From assembly GCA_963565915.1 (NCBI GenBank), contig OY751488.1:496001-560000 (forward strand): a stretch of 64,000 nucleotides of DNA, written 5' to 3'. Below the pieces are notes generated by a model. That model searched no databases, was not told where the DNA came from, and saw nothing but the letters and a program-made list of their open reading frames with translations. This DNA is from Entoloma clypeatum. Its lineage: Eukaryota > Basidiomycota > Agaricomycetes > Agaricales > Entolomataceae. Shown here in pieces: positions 53,273-64,000 of the stretch (positions within the stretch are counted from its first letter, which is position 1; each line of letters begins with the position of its first letter). The translations under genes were made by a program, and so were the position numbers.

Positions 53273-54612
53273 GGCAATATTGCGTTGAGTCAAAATAGGA
53301 GTGTTCAACAAGGAGCACAGCCACCTGATACGCATACCATCACACATTGTAACCATGTACTAGTAACCTGTTACTCGACGTCTTCAAGTTTTCTTCTTAT
53401 TTGCTCACTGAAAGCTCCGAGTCTCGGCCGACTCGGATGTTCTGGCGGACAAAGGTCGAGACGGTGGTGGTGTGTGCCATAGTACGGTGTGACTATGGGG
53501 CGGCAGGGAATGATTTGGTATGTTCTTAGCTACTCACATATGCTGGGACGTTGATTAAACAGTGCACCAGTTAAAATCATTACAAGAATCATCACCGTGC
53601 CCATGTATCTTTCCTCTGGGTGCCAACACGCTGTCTGAAAATCATTTTTCCTTCGGCTTTACGAAGTATTAAAAACCCTATATACTTACTATTCCCCTTC
53701 ATCAACTGACCTTGGTTTCAAAATCTGTACAACTGACGCTTCCGCGGTGTCGTCATTTGCATCCGAGCATCCTCTGCTATCGTCGGAAGTTAATGAGACA
53801 TAGAGTCGTCCTCGGTTCAATGTTGGTCAGTCCTCGCAGATCTACGTGAGTTCTCCTTTCGCCCCTCTGATGCCCGCTCCTCATGATAGTCACCCCTGCT
53901 ACTCCGAGTCCTCTCATTTCTACCCCTACGTACGTTTGAGTAGTTTGGTCCTGTTTCAGTCATGGATTCAGCTCGTCGTCTGATGGTAAGGATTCTGAAG
54001 TCAGACAGTGTTCCAGGCCCAAAGGATGCAATACATGCGTAACGACCTTGCGGAATCGCAGTGAATGTGAGTCTTCATGTTCCTTCTACTCGCGTTTGGT
54101 AGACTTATCACTTAGTTATCACTCGTCCGGGCCTCGGGTTTGATCTCAGGCTACTCGTCTTCTCCGGACCTCCGTCGATCCCCTCACAACCACTTGCGGG
54201 ACCACCAGGTCGGCGCCCGGCGGGAGCTTCGCATGTTCTATAAGAAGATCTGTTTCGACCCCATGCGAATCCATTAGAAAATAATCAAAACCGTTACTTA
54301 TCGTTATATGTGCGTTCTTCCACGTTGTAAGTATAGTAACATCATTATGATAACTGTTTTCAGTGTTGGATCAGCCAAAATCGTCCGTGATTGGCAGTCG
54401 AGTCTCTCATAAGTGAGTACTTTCCAACGACGTGAAGTAAAGGCTTCGTTACATCAGGGAGCTAAATAGTCTTCTAAGGAACTTCGTCGCCCTGCGGCGA
54501 ATATTGCCTACCGGCAGAGGAATGTCTTTGTCATGTCTCGATGATGATTCCCGAATGAAACTGCTTTGGGCCATCTGGGGGGCCGCCTGATCCAAGAGCG
54601 ACGCCTTGTGCC
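53273..54612. other. intergenic, no gene supported
   Basis: This region holds the DUF4246 promoter side, then pyrimidine-rich sequence. Coding traces on the plus strand near 53,700-54,200 are short and broken. No RNA gene is seen. Confidence 0.35.
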
Positions 54613-55095
54613 TCACAACTGCCCTTTCAGACTCGCCTGCGCCTGGAGTTTCGGAGTCTTTTCTGGGAGGACAATGATTCTTGTCGCCTTGCGAGCGGAC
54701 AATGGCATATCTGTCCTCGGCCCCTTGATCGTTGTGACAGTCGATGGAAGAATCGTGGGCTGGTACTGAGTCATACGGATTTCAAGATAATGCGAGCACA
54801 GGCTGAGGAGCGACGCACCAAGGTCCGAGTTCCCCCGCGCTATGAATCCAGACTCATTACCATCGTCACCATACGCTGCGCAAACGTCAAAAGCATATCT
54901 GACTCTTTTGCTTCGAAGGTATGGAGAAGTGAACGTACAGATGGTGGCAGTATTATGTGCGTCTGTGTTGATGCTCGTGGATGTGTTGTACGAATCCACG
55001 TTTTGGGTGGTTGTTCGATAGACAATGCCACCTTCAATCGTACCAAAGTTGAGGGTATGGATTTGAAAATCATGCGCTCCTGGAAAGTAGGACAT
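54613..55095 (-). CDS. small protein with AHDF...GG motif (A)
   Basis: From ATG 55,095 the frame starts MSYFPGAHDFQIHTLNFGTI followed by EGGIVY. It is open to 54,613 (160 codons), though the later part may contain an intron. The motif 'P.AHDF.I......I.GG..Y' recurs in three other frames within 3.3 kb. I recall similar motifs at the N-termini of agaricomycete NLR-like and small proteins; their function is unknown to me. Confidence 0.4.
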   Translation of the reverse strand: MSYFPGAHDFQIHTLNFGTIEGGIVYRTTTQNVDSYNTSTSINTDAHNTATICTFTSPYLRSKRVRYAFDVCAAYGDDGNESGFIARGNSDLGASLLSLCSHYLEIRMTQYQPTILPSTVTTIKGPRTDMPLSARKATRIIVLPEKTPKLQAQASLKGQL

Positions 55096-55229
55096 GGGAA
55101 GCGGATAAGTAGTGAGAGGAAGGGGGAAAGCGAGGAGGAGTCGAGGCTTGTAGACCGCGGCAGCATCAGGTTCTATACATGGACGTACTGACCCGTGAGG
55201 CTGGCTATCACAATTATACATACATTTAC

Positions 55230-56038
55230 GTCATGGATGGGATGTTGGCCTGATCGGGACAACAGCGGCAATACATTCTACCTCACATCTTTCTGAAAAT
55301 CCCATCGAAACGCCGAATGTATGGGGTTGACGTGACAACCCAATTTCGGTCGAGTTTCAACTTCTCTGATCACCCAAACTTTTCCGCAATAGACTCGGAT
55401 CAGGAGAACGCCTCTTACTAAAATTGATTACACGCGATGGCCCAGTTCACAATCACCCTGGTTGATCGCGATTAATCAGTCGAACACGAGAAGGTTGAGC
55501 GATTGGGAGGGTGCGTCTACGCCGTGTCAAGAGGACCATGAGGAACAGCACATGTCCAGAACGAGTCCGAGTCGGAGGCGCTTGCCCAAAGTATGCATTT
55601 CCTTTTTGAAAACGCTGAGTGCAGCAGGCACGTTCATGATATCAAGATGGCATCGATCTTTCTAAATCTAGCACTAGCGAAGGATTCCGTTACTAACCAT
55701 CCTTGCTCGAACGAGGCAATGTCCAAGCCAGCTGTGTCGGAAACCCAGGCAAAATATCCTCATCTCGCCTTCCGGTCATTTGTCCTGAGATGAGTACCAT
55801 TTTGTGTGGCAGAATTGCTAGGTGCCTGTTGGCGAACACCTCGATACTAAAGATCAATTTTGAATCAAGATAGATATTATAAGGTGAATTGCACCTTCAG
55901 TAGGGACCGTGTCGCCCGACCGCTCTGAGCCAATAAGCTGACAGTGGTTATACGCGGAATGAGGACTCACGGGGCCGAGCTTCACACTCTTGAATCGGGG
56001 CTACCAGTAAATGAGCGATGCCATCCCAAACTTCGATG
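55230..56038. other. intergenic, no feature seen
   Basis: No supported gene. Further exons of motif protein B may lie at the upper end. Confidence 0.35.
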
Positions 56039-56191
56039 TTAATGAGTATGATACTTACATCCTATATATTCGAGTCCACCTTCGATCCTTCCATTGAGGT
56101 TTGCAACATGAACTTTGAAGCCATGTGCGTCAGGGTATAAGACTGTCTCTCCTGCATCGCCGTTGCTGGAGGCTTCAGAAAGACTAATCAT
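56039..56191 (-). CDS. small protein with AHGF...GG motif (B), first exon
   Basis: From ATG 56,191 the frame reads MISLSEASSNGDAGETVLYP then DAHGFKVHVANLNGRIEGG and LEYIG. A GTAAGT donor lies directly after the motif (about 56,058), so the frame shown overruns into an intron and more exons are likely below 56,000. Confidence 0.4.
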   Translation of the reverse strand: MISLSEASSNGDAGETVLYPDAHGFKVHVANLNGRIEGGLEYIGCKYHTH

Positions 56192-56297
56192 TTGGGGGCC
56201 AGGAATGATGAGCGTTAAACATACTCTGTTTCCCTGCGACTGGTGTGCTATTCTGCGCATTTGATGGATGGACGGGGCTGGCATCTGGGTTTACAGG

Positions 56298-56513
56298 TTA
56301 AGACGGCGGCTGCAATGGTGATACGAAATCGGGCATACCCTCGTCAGAGGTCCGTGGAGCCTTCGGAGGGCAACTTGCGGGAGGAGGCGCCTCGTGATAC
56401 CTCACGCCGCCTGTGATGCTGCCCGTGTTAAAAATGTCGATAGTGAAGTCATGCGCTCGAGGAAAAACGGTCGAACGGCCATTCCTGTGGTGAGGTTCGG
56501 TAACGGTCGCCAT
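56298..56513 (-). CDS. small protein with AHDF...GG motif (C)
   Basis: From ATG 56,513 the frame reads MATVTEPHHRNGRSTVFPRA, with HDFTIDIFNTGSITGGVRY next, and a proline-rich tail. It has 71 codons. The motif aligns with A and B without gaps apart from one residue. Confidence 0.45.
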   Translation of the reverse strand: MATVTEPHHRNGRSTVFPRAHDFTIDIFNTGSITGGVRYHEAPPPASCPPKAPRTSDEGMPDFVSPLQPPS

Positions 56514-56619
56514 GATAATGTGGGTGTTGACTTCTTCCGAACCTCGATATATATATGACAAGGTGTCTTTCTGAAGTCCAAAATAAGGCTTTTTCGCGAA
56601 TTCTGAGAGATCCAATTCA

Positions 56620-57718
56620 CTATCTCAAGTCTGCAAATGCAGGAGCACTAAACACGGGGCGATGAAACCCGATGCATTTGCCTACTCTGAATGGTGAGAT
56701 GCCGGGAGAGTCACCCAAAGGAATTCCAGGCGATGAACATGAGTCCACCGATCTGTTGCAGAGAAAATAAGATAGAAAAGGTGTCAACCACGAAAGGGAG
56801 CAGCATTTACAAATGAAGGAGCTAACTTCGTCGTCTGGATGTGACGAGGAGAGACTGAAGTAGTATGTCTAGCGCAGCGCTAGAATTTCCGATATGACAG
56901 TCAAAGATGTCAGATCCGACCAAGATGGACTCGCGTGGAGTTCCATGAGGCCGTGATCAACTTGGTGATTCCAGACGGTTCAACCCTCGGGAAGATCTAG
57001 AGTTCCATCGACCGTGACTGTGCATCCAGACGAAGCTTACTGCTATTACTGCGTCACCCGGAACGTCGTTCACAAGAGAGCCGATCTTTCAACGGCAGAA
57101 TCGACAATCACATCAAATCTACCTTCACTTTGAACAGAAACGTCATTAGTATCACGTACGAAGTGAGTACTAAAGTGGGAAGAATACGCATGTTTGACAG
57201 GAGTCGATGTCTCCGCACCCCGCAGACCAGCCACACCCTCAATTGACATCAGACAAGACTCAACTGATGACGAACATGTCTTGTGAAGCTTGGTTGATGG
57301 GGAAGAGACAGCGTTTGCTGGAAAGTGAAACTTCCCACGTTCCGGACCGAAACCAAATGTGATCAAAAACATCGCTGATTTCATTTCGTCGATTTTCCTA
57401 GTGTGGCACGTTTGCCGATTCCCAATCATCGTGATCCAAACCCTGCACCTCCAACTCGGATTTCTACCAGTTGCATGTCATTCTCCAATCCATCCGAGTC
57501 AGCGACGGACCTCTGGTGAGTTTTTTTTCCTAACCTCTTCATGTCAGTGTTTCTCGTCATGCGTGGCCACTGCCGCGTCGCGCCGAACCGAATCAAACGC
57601 CACAAATCCATTGATCTAAGTATCAAGCGTAAACAATACTCGGAGTCACAATCTGTGGAGGACTGCGGCACCTGGTCCTTTTTTTCCAGATACGATATTC
57701 CGATCCAGTTCAATCGCC
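56620..57718. other. intergenic, no gene supported
   Basis: Frames at 57,070-57,743 on either strand show no domain. It includes the promoter of motif protein D. Confidence 0.3.
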
Positions 57719-58384
57719 ATGCCTGATCGTCTATTTCACACAAAGGCGCTGAAGAAGATCAAAAATAACCGCACCGAAAGGTTGTTCACGAGGGCACCGC
57801 TCGCAATCATAATTCAGCTCTTATCGGCTCTTGCCATCCTTGCAGTCGGGATCACCCTGGGCTTTACGAATAGAGAAGTCTCTGTACTTCTATCAAACCT
57901 CATTTCGACGATTTTGGCTGGCATCAGGTCATCTGCCCAAGGTGTCCTGAGTTACTTGCCCCATCATCGCGGAGAACCCTATACAACTTATTTCGAGCAC
58001 GCAACGGGTTTTATCATCAACGAGATGTACACGGGAAACACGGTCAATAATTCTGGAGGCACTGTGTTGATCCTGGCCCCACATGCACGACATCGTGCAC
58101 GCTCCAAAGCCGATCCATACCCTAGCATCCGCATTCGTAGTACGTTTCACATGATCTCATTCTTCGCGGCTGTCATCATAACCGCTCTTGCGTCCCAGAT
58201 CATCCCCGACGGTCCGCTAAAGCTAAAAAGCGACCTGAAGGTGCGCCTGTGTTGCGTAATGGCTGGTCATATTGCTGATCAAGTCCCTACTTACCAGCCA
58301 AATGCAGCTCGGATGACGGCTGGACCACCGACTCCTCCATCCAACTTCAAGATTTCGCTATCCAAACCTCGCCTGAAATGGTGA
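57719..58384 (+). CDS. membrane protein with related motif (D)
   Basis: A 221-codon frame begins MPDRLFHTKALKKIKNNRTE. A transmembrane stretch follows (LAIIIQLLSALAILAVGITL, about residues 27-47), then YFEHATGFIINEMYTGNTV with NNSGGTV, a divergent form of the A-[H/T]-[D/G]-F-x-I...GG motif. It is oriented opposite to A-C. The C-terminal half may include intronic sequence. No known domain is recognised. Confidence 0.4.
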   Translation: MPDRLFHTKALKKIKNNRTERLFTRAPLAIIIQLLSALAILAVGITLGFTNREVSVLLSNLISTILAGIRSSAQGVLSYLPHHRGEPYTTYFEHATGFIINEMYTGNTVNNSGGTVLILAPHARHRARSKADPYPSIRIRSTFHMISFFAAVIITALASQIIPDGPLKLKSDLKVRLCCVMAGHIADQVPTYQPNAARMTAGPPTPPSNFKISLSKPRLKW

Positions 58385-58389
58385 ATGCC

Positions 58390-60044
58390 GGGGTCCAGTG
58401 CTCTGTCACGGAGGAAACAGGACCTTGGTTGGAGCGAGAGGTCCTACTCCCCTGCCATGTCAGAGGTGGATGTGGTCGTGGATGTGGTCGGGGGCATGCG
58501 CATCAGTCAATCGTGCAAGAAGTCGTTTCCTCTGTCTAGGTGTACTCTCATGCCCCATGTCAATAGAGACGGTGTAGATCAACGTTCACCTGGATTCGCT
58601 TATGATGCAGTAAGCTGCAATGTTACTATCGAGGGAATGCGGAGGTGAGTGAACGCGAGAGGGAGCCTTTAATCGATAATCGATTCATTCCGAAAATGGC
58701 CACAACAAGAAAAGCAACCCTTTGCCCTGATGCCATGTCGTCATCTACTTCAATTGTCTCGTCACGATTCGGGCTCTTGACAGGTTATCGAACGCGCTAT
58801 CCCCATATCATCATGATTAGCGCTTCCCATCCTCCACTCTAAATCACACGCGCTCACAGCACAGTAGACCACGACCGATGCCTCGACCCTACCCGCCATC
58901 CGCACCAGACTCACTATGTAAATGTCCTACGCCTCGTGTTCGCCATCATAGTCTGTAAAGTTTTCATTTGTCGTCGCAGCCATGTTGGAACGAATCGAGG
59001 GTTTATTAATCATTCGCAGATGTCGGCCGATGCACAATGACACTCTCAGGGAGGGTTGGTATTGGGGAAGTTGCTTGCCTTGCTCGCTGGTTCCTGGTCT
59101 ATGCCATATGGCCTCCAAGGCCAAACGGCATTTGTCTCCGCGAGGAAACCCCCTGATGCACGGCAGAGCCTTTTAGTGTATACCCTACAATTGGTGATTA
59201 TCAATAGGCCAACGTTTCGCAAGAGTTGTACCTGATCCACGGGTGGAGATGAACCCGAAGGTCAGTTGCTGCAGGCTTGATATGCTACCGGCCGTCGGAA
59301 GAGGCGGTTCTGATGCTGGAAAGAAGCTGTCAGAATATGTTTCGGCCGATCGGGACTGAGGGAGGATTACGAGGAAGCGTCAATGGGACCAGAGAACGTG
59401 GCTGTGAGTGAGTCACCAGAGATAGTTCGACGGGCCTTCGTGTCGCAAACAAAGGACACGCGTATAAACTGATGAAATGAATATCAGCTCAACAAACGTT
59501 GAAGACAAGAGGTGGCCTGGTATATTGTTATGTTCCGAAATCCCTTTTCAATGCTCAAGATTTGCTAGATCGCTTGACTGTCAATGACAGTAGATTGCCG
59601 TGCACGGATACCTGCCTCACCGCTTCCTACCGCATTGTTTCCTACATACGTCCGAGGACGAACAAGTGAGATACTACTTATGATGAATTGGAGCCTTTAG
59701 TTGCATTCGCGTCCCGAGAACTGCGGAGAGCGTACCTCCATCGCGTGGTATGAAATTAAACCTTGAAGGACAAAGTTCTAGGTTTCGATGATGGATTGAA
59801 GTACTTGATGGGGAGTTGCGACGTAAAGAGGTTGCATTGGTGGTACTTACGGGCTCAGGTGATGATGGGCCTGCAGGGCCTTGTGTTGAACGCGTGTGGA
59901 GACAAAGGCAACACGCGATCGGATGGATCAATGGAAACACGTGTTCCCACACCAACAGGGTTCCCTTTGTTCGTTGTCGTTTTTCATTGCTCTCGTCGTC
60001 ATCGCCCTCCCTTCCTCTCCTGCTCCTCGTCATCCTCAGCAACG
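58390..60044. other. intergenic, CHS7 promoter side
   Basis: No supported gene. The last 100 bp before 60,045 are pyrimidine-rich (CTCGTCGTCATCGCCCTCC), typical of strongly expressed fungal promoters or 5' leaders. Confidence 0.35.
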
Positions 60045-61726
60045 ATGACCCAGTTCGGGGACTTCTCCCCCCTCTGTACTTCAACCCCGTCATACCCGTG
60101 GTGCAATCTATTCTACCGTCAACTTGTACGAACATCCAACACCACTTTTTTACACGGCGCATCCGCTTCCCCGCACACCGCAGGCGTCGGCATCAACCCA
60201 AGCTGTTTTATCAACCCCACGTTCTCCTCTCTGGGTCCGGCACCAGCACTGGGGAACATTGCACACATAGTCGCCTGCGCCCTCTCCTTTTTCCTCACAC
60301 TTTTCCTCGCCTTCCTCGCACACAGGCGAAAAGCGGCCGTGGGTCGCCTCGAGATCCGAGCCTTCCTCATCCTATACGCCATATCTCTCCCTCTCAGCGC
60401 TATCACCGCTGGCGCCTTCCTGCAGCAAGGTAGCACTGCACTCGTAGTGTTCACCTCTGTGCATGCCGGCGTCGTGGTTGCATTGTTTTGGGCCTTGTTG
60501 GCAAACGCACTCGTCGCGACACAGATTGTGGAAGACGGAACGATGAGCAGCTTGATCCCGTATTACGGGCTTACCGTCATCGTTTTCGCCCTGACCACGT
60601 ATCTCTCTCTCGACACCGCGCTTGGAGTGACCAGCGTCATAGGAGATCCGGCGAAGCCGCCTCAGGCCTTGAGAAGTTATTCGTTATTTGTATTGCTGAT
60701 AATATGGCCACTTTTGTAAGTCATCCCCCCTCTTCATCTACTGGTTCAGATATGCTGACATTGGCCCCGCCAGCACTGTCGTCGTGTATTTCGCCCTCAT
60801 GTCTTACATCGTCGTTAAAGTCCTCCACGAGAAGCGACCCATGGCTTTCTATGGTCTCTCTGCGTTCCTGTTCGTCGTGTCTCAAATCATCTGGCTACTG
60901 GTCGGGAAAGTGATCTGTGACGTACGTGTCCCTTGCCCTTTCCCCAACCCATCCTCATCGGTCATCCAGGCCTCAAACAAACGCGTAGACGGAATCTTTG
61001 TCGCCACGGTTCTTGAGACGGCGTCCGTGGGCGTGTTGTTCCTCGCCTGGAGAAGTATAACGGAAGGTTCGTTGATCCGTTCTCACCTTTCCATTCTCCT
61101 CGCCCTCTGTCTTTCTCCCTTGTTATCACGTTTCTCTCCTCCTCCTTCTCGCTTGTGTCCGCTCTTTTTCCATGTTATACCCTTCTCTTTTGATCCTCGG
61201 ACACCCCCCCACGGAACGTGGCCTTCTTTCCCTCAACCTTGTGGCACAAGAGCGGGTATGACGAAGCGGGTTGTCGAGGTCCTCATTGTCCTGAACTTGT
61301 CGATGTGATCAACGAGTTCGGGATCAGATTGATGGTTGGATATGGCTTGGTGACAACGTTGTTTTGCGTCTGATTGTCGGCCAACGGTCGGGAGCTGCGG
61401 TATCCAGACGATGGTCATGATGAGGGGAGGAAAACACGCGCGGTTCATGTGGCGGCTGGGTGCAGCGTGTCATGTGTTGAGATGACGCGTGCTCTGTCCT
61501 CGTGCCTTTAGTTCCGGCTCGCCCCCCGTTTCCGAACCCTGACCTTCAGTCATCGCCTTCATTCTGCCTATCTTCCACTCATCCTCCTTTTCTTCCCCTT
61601 CTGTTTCTTCCTGTCTCTACACGAGGCTATCCCTTTATTCCTCTCTCCATTCCGTTCATTGACTAATCGCACATCCTTCCTACAGATTCGTGGGAGGACG
61701 ATCGTGATCCGTACTACCCATCATGA
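60045..61726 (+). CDS. CHS7: chitin synthase export chaperone Chs7
   Basis: The exons are 60,045-60,715, 60,774-60,921, 60,970-61,066 and 61,686-61,726. Introns are 58, 48 and 619 bp, phases agree, and the product has 318 residues, the usual length. Family marks are the N-terminal MTQFGDFSPLC, the AVGRLEI loop, QIVEDGT in the middle and the C-terminal TEDSWEDD. Seven membrane segments are visible from about residue 72 to 303. Chs7 is an ER membrane protein needed for chitin synthase (Chs3-type) to leave the ER, so it serves cell-wall synthesis. The last intron is unusually long for this genome. An upstream in-frame extension exists but lies before the family start. Confidence 0.9.
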
Positions 61727-62554
61727 TCCCAAGCAATTCCTCATCTCCTACAGCGACGCCCTCAGGAATCGCTGGGGTTGACACTGAGGGTCCCCCCCCA
61801 AAAGCCTAATCACCAAACATCAAGGATCCAAGACACCAAGAATCGAAGATGCTCCCACCCCTCGTCGCTCCTTACCCCTCTTCTCTTCTACCTGGCCCTC
61901 TTGCTTTCTTGTCACAACTTCTTCACCGTACAACTCGTTCACGCAATCCCCTTCCCCCAATCTTCATTCAACGATACGAACGATTTTAGACGATGTATTT
62001 TATCACCCCCATCAAGATACGATACGAGCCTGGGGCTCGCAGGACCTTTCTTACCCCGCCGTTTTAATGATACATCTTGTCATCCAGCCTCCCTTTTTTC
62101 TACCTCTGATCGGAGTCCCGATATCCCACCTAATCATCGAGCCTCGCATTTTCATTGACTGTTGTATCTTCACGTATGTACCAACTACAGCGCTTGGCTT
62201 GGTGTGTTTCATTCTTTTCTTTTCCTGTGTGTCTTGTACATGTGCCTTTGTGCTTCGATTTTGTCAATGTCTTGATGCTTGGTGGTGTCGCGGTGTTTTG
62301 TGATTTATTAAACGATGTTATCTGTGTTCAGCGGAATTAATTGGCGTTCACTGGCTAGTAGTCGAATTGGGCATGAACATCGAACGTTCCGCGATCCCAA
62401 GTGCGCCATCTGATATGTCTAATCATGGTTCGGTATCGCTCTTATTGCTGATCTGACTCCAATTTAGTGGGTTGCAGCTGTTGCCTCTAAGGGATGGAAA
62501 CTCGTCTGAAATACTTTCAGATCGGATATGCCAATCCTTCAACACTCAATCCCT
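61727..62554. other. CHS7 3' flank
   Basis: CT-rich 3' sequence. The plus ORFs at 61,778-62,340 lack domains and are probably untranslated. Confidence 0.35.
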
Positions 62555-62700
62555 ATGACATCCATTCTTGCACCCCCAACATCCGAAGCCGAATTCAGAG
62601 GCGACGTAGTCACTCCCGCAGACCCCGACTACTCCGCTGTCTCGAAATGGGCAGCCAACGCAGGAGGCTGACGTTGGTCTCGCTATCAAGTATGTGCTTT
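62555..62700 (+). pseudogene. FAD-linked (BBE-type) oxidase remnant
   Basis: From ATG 62,555 the frame reads MTSILAPPTSEAEFRGDVVT then PADPDYSAVSKWAANA. This is the N-terminal start of FAD-linked oxidases of the berberine-bridge type. It then jumps, with a frame change, to EADVGLAIKYV, which in full genes lies after a 'V..VKDA' segment. The intervening strand and the FAD-binding RGGGH motif are missing, so it is a truncated pseudogene. Confidence 0.55.
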
Positions 62701-63593
62701 CATGCAAAGCTCAAAGGTCGTCTAGCCAGTTATCATTCTTCAATTGTTTTACAACGGCTCCGGGGCGGAAAGGAGGGCTAATTTCGAGGCTTTTCTTTGA
62801 AACTGATTCGTCGAGCATTTACTTGCTGCCTCCCTCAATGTAACGTTCACACACAGGTCCGGTTGCGGACCAGACATGCGAGATACCTTATGAGGAGTCG
62901 AATGTTATACAAGTAGGTCGCGCACAATTCTGCATCTTGAACGCGTTTTACATTCCTATCTGAAATCCTGCGCAGGAGGGCCATGTTTCGGTAGGCATTT
63001 CAGAGGTGCAACACCAGCGCGAACACTTTTGACTATCCGTCTGTCTCATTGAGATGGTGAACGGCCCACCCTGACGGTTTCTTCCGTGTGGCACTCGTCT
63101 TCCAGTATGTTTCCTTGAAAAAAGTTGCTCTGGTTCCAAAAGTCACAACGGCATTCCGACGTGATATAGCGCTTGATACGGTAACATTGTTACATAGGAG
63201 AAAGACAGCGAGGAAGATTTAGCCAAGGCGAGAGCAAACGCGAAGGAGGTTGGTAAAAGACCTTCTGCTTGGTGACTATCTACCGGGTGGGGAGCCGGGT
63301 TTGGGGTACCGCAGCTATGGTGCACTCGAATCTAATTCTCTCACACAAATGAGCCTTCTAACCATTTCTTGCATATAGATCATGACGGAGATGCAGGTGT
63401 GGTAGTCGATTGCGGTTGAGCGCAAGCCTTCAGAAGGTGCGATGTGGTTGAAGATCTCGAGATATATGTCGTTGAGGATGGGTGTTACTTGCTTAGAGTC
63501 CTTGATATACGTGTTGGTGCTGCCGCTTTTTTTTTCCTTTCTCGAGAACCAGTCTTTGCGACCTGATTATACAAAATCTCAAATGCGGCATGC
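62701..63593. other. intergenic, no gene supported
   Basis: Short minus frames at 62,948-63,325 show no domain. Confidence 0.35.
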
Positions 63594-63674
63594 GGCGCTA
63601 TAGTGTAGTGGTTATCACTCGAGATTTTGACTGAACCCACTTCTCGTAACCCCAGTTCGAACCCGGGTAGTGCC
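63594..63674 (+). tRNA. tRNA-Gln (UUG) with 10-nt intron
   Basis: The acceptor stem GGCGCTA/TAGTGCC pairs fully, with one G-U. The D arm is TAGTGTAGTGGTTA. The anticodon stem CGAGA/TCTCG encloses a loop TTTTGA + T with anticodon TTG, interrupted after position 37 by CTGAACCCAC. The T arm CCCAG-TTCGAAC-CCGGG has one A-C mismatch, which is the only flaw. Confidence 0.8.
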
Positions 63675-63883
63675 TTTCCCTTCAACCTTTTTCCTACAAG
63701 GTGTGTAGATCTGGGGCAGATGAGAAGGCCCCAATCCATGTAATGTTGACGATGGTACTCTGGCATCCCGAAACAAATTCCCAGGCCTTGGACAATATTG
63801 CCCTGGGTCAACGGCAACACAAGCCTTTGTTATGGGGAGGACATCTGATTGGATCACTGACACAGCCACGGACCGACAAAAAT

Positions 63884-63984
63884 GGACGTTCAGGGGATTG
63901 AACCCTGGACCTTATACACACGGTGACCGCGTCCAGAAGACGTGCTCTTGCAAAGCATACGCGCTACCACTGCGCTAAACGCCC
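63884..63984 (-). tRNA. tRNA-Ala (UGC) with ~30-nt intron
   Basis: On the minus strand the acceptor GGGCGTT/AACGTCC pairs with one G-U. The A box is TAGCGCAGTGG. The anticodon stem TATGC/GTATA encloses TTTGCA (anticodon TGC), interrupted after position 37 by about 30 nt. The T arm CAGGG-TTCAATC-CCCTG is perfect. Confidence 0.85.
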
Positions 63985-64000
63985 ATTCTTCTCATCTCAC

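Noticed and set aside
59763..60044. In-frame N-terminal extension of CHS7
   Set aside because: The family start MTQFGDF at 60,045 is well placed, and the upstream residues have no family match and lie in pyrimidine-rich leader sequence.

Overview
The window looks like a repeat-rich, possibly subtelomere-derived piece of an Agaricomycete (mushroom-forming basidiomycete) nuclear genome. The evidence is short GT-AG introns of 49-57 bp, TAACCC telomere-type repeats, a CHS7 chitin-synthase chaperone, a DUF4246 protein, a TET/JBP-type dioxygenase, and chromodomain Ty3/gypsy elements. No database could be searched, so family names rest on motifs visible in the translations and on recalled family features.

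Layout. Bases 1-39,000 are mostly transposable elements and decayed repeat-associated genes. At 1.6-7.7 kb a gypsy element has matching LTRs, but three adjacent internal blocks are each inverted in place. A complete Tc1/mariner element (9.9-11.1 kb) has TA duplications, long terminal repeats and one nonsense codon. Decayed repeat-associated genes fill 11.2-15.0 kb. A 2.5-kb non-autonomous hAT-like element (17.7-20.2 kb) has 8-bp target duplications and splits one copy of a dispersed repeat; a paralogous empty site lies at 23.08 kb. An open TET/JBP gene is at 21.0-21.8 kb. At 25.0-27.4 kb a chimeric retroposon (tRNA-like head, LINE RNase H ORF, A-rich tail) has a perfect 15-bp target duplication and interrupts another reading frame. 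After a 200-N gap, two gypsy copies sharing one LTR occupy 29.8-37.2 kb.

Bases 39,000-43,600 are structural DNA: minisatellites, an 82-bp tandem array, a 180-bp array, interstitial telomeric repeats, and two tandem ~460-bp units offset by 492 bp. Each unit carries a complete type I hammerhead ribozyme motif. A LINE remnant and a tRNA-like sequence follow. Bases 43,600-64,000 are more genic: a broken G-protein alpha gene, an intact four-exon P-loop NTPase gene, an intact four-exon DUF4246 gene, a group of small proteins sharing an 'A-H-D-F...GG' motif, CHS7, an FAD-oxidase remnant, and intron-containing tRNA-Gln and tRNA-Ala genes.

Most notable: the tandem hammerhead units beside telomeric repeats (the arrangement known from Penelope-like retroelements, though no reverse transcriptase is present here), the tRNA-headed RNase H retroposon, the gypsy element with three in-place inversions, and the small-protein motif group.
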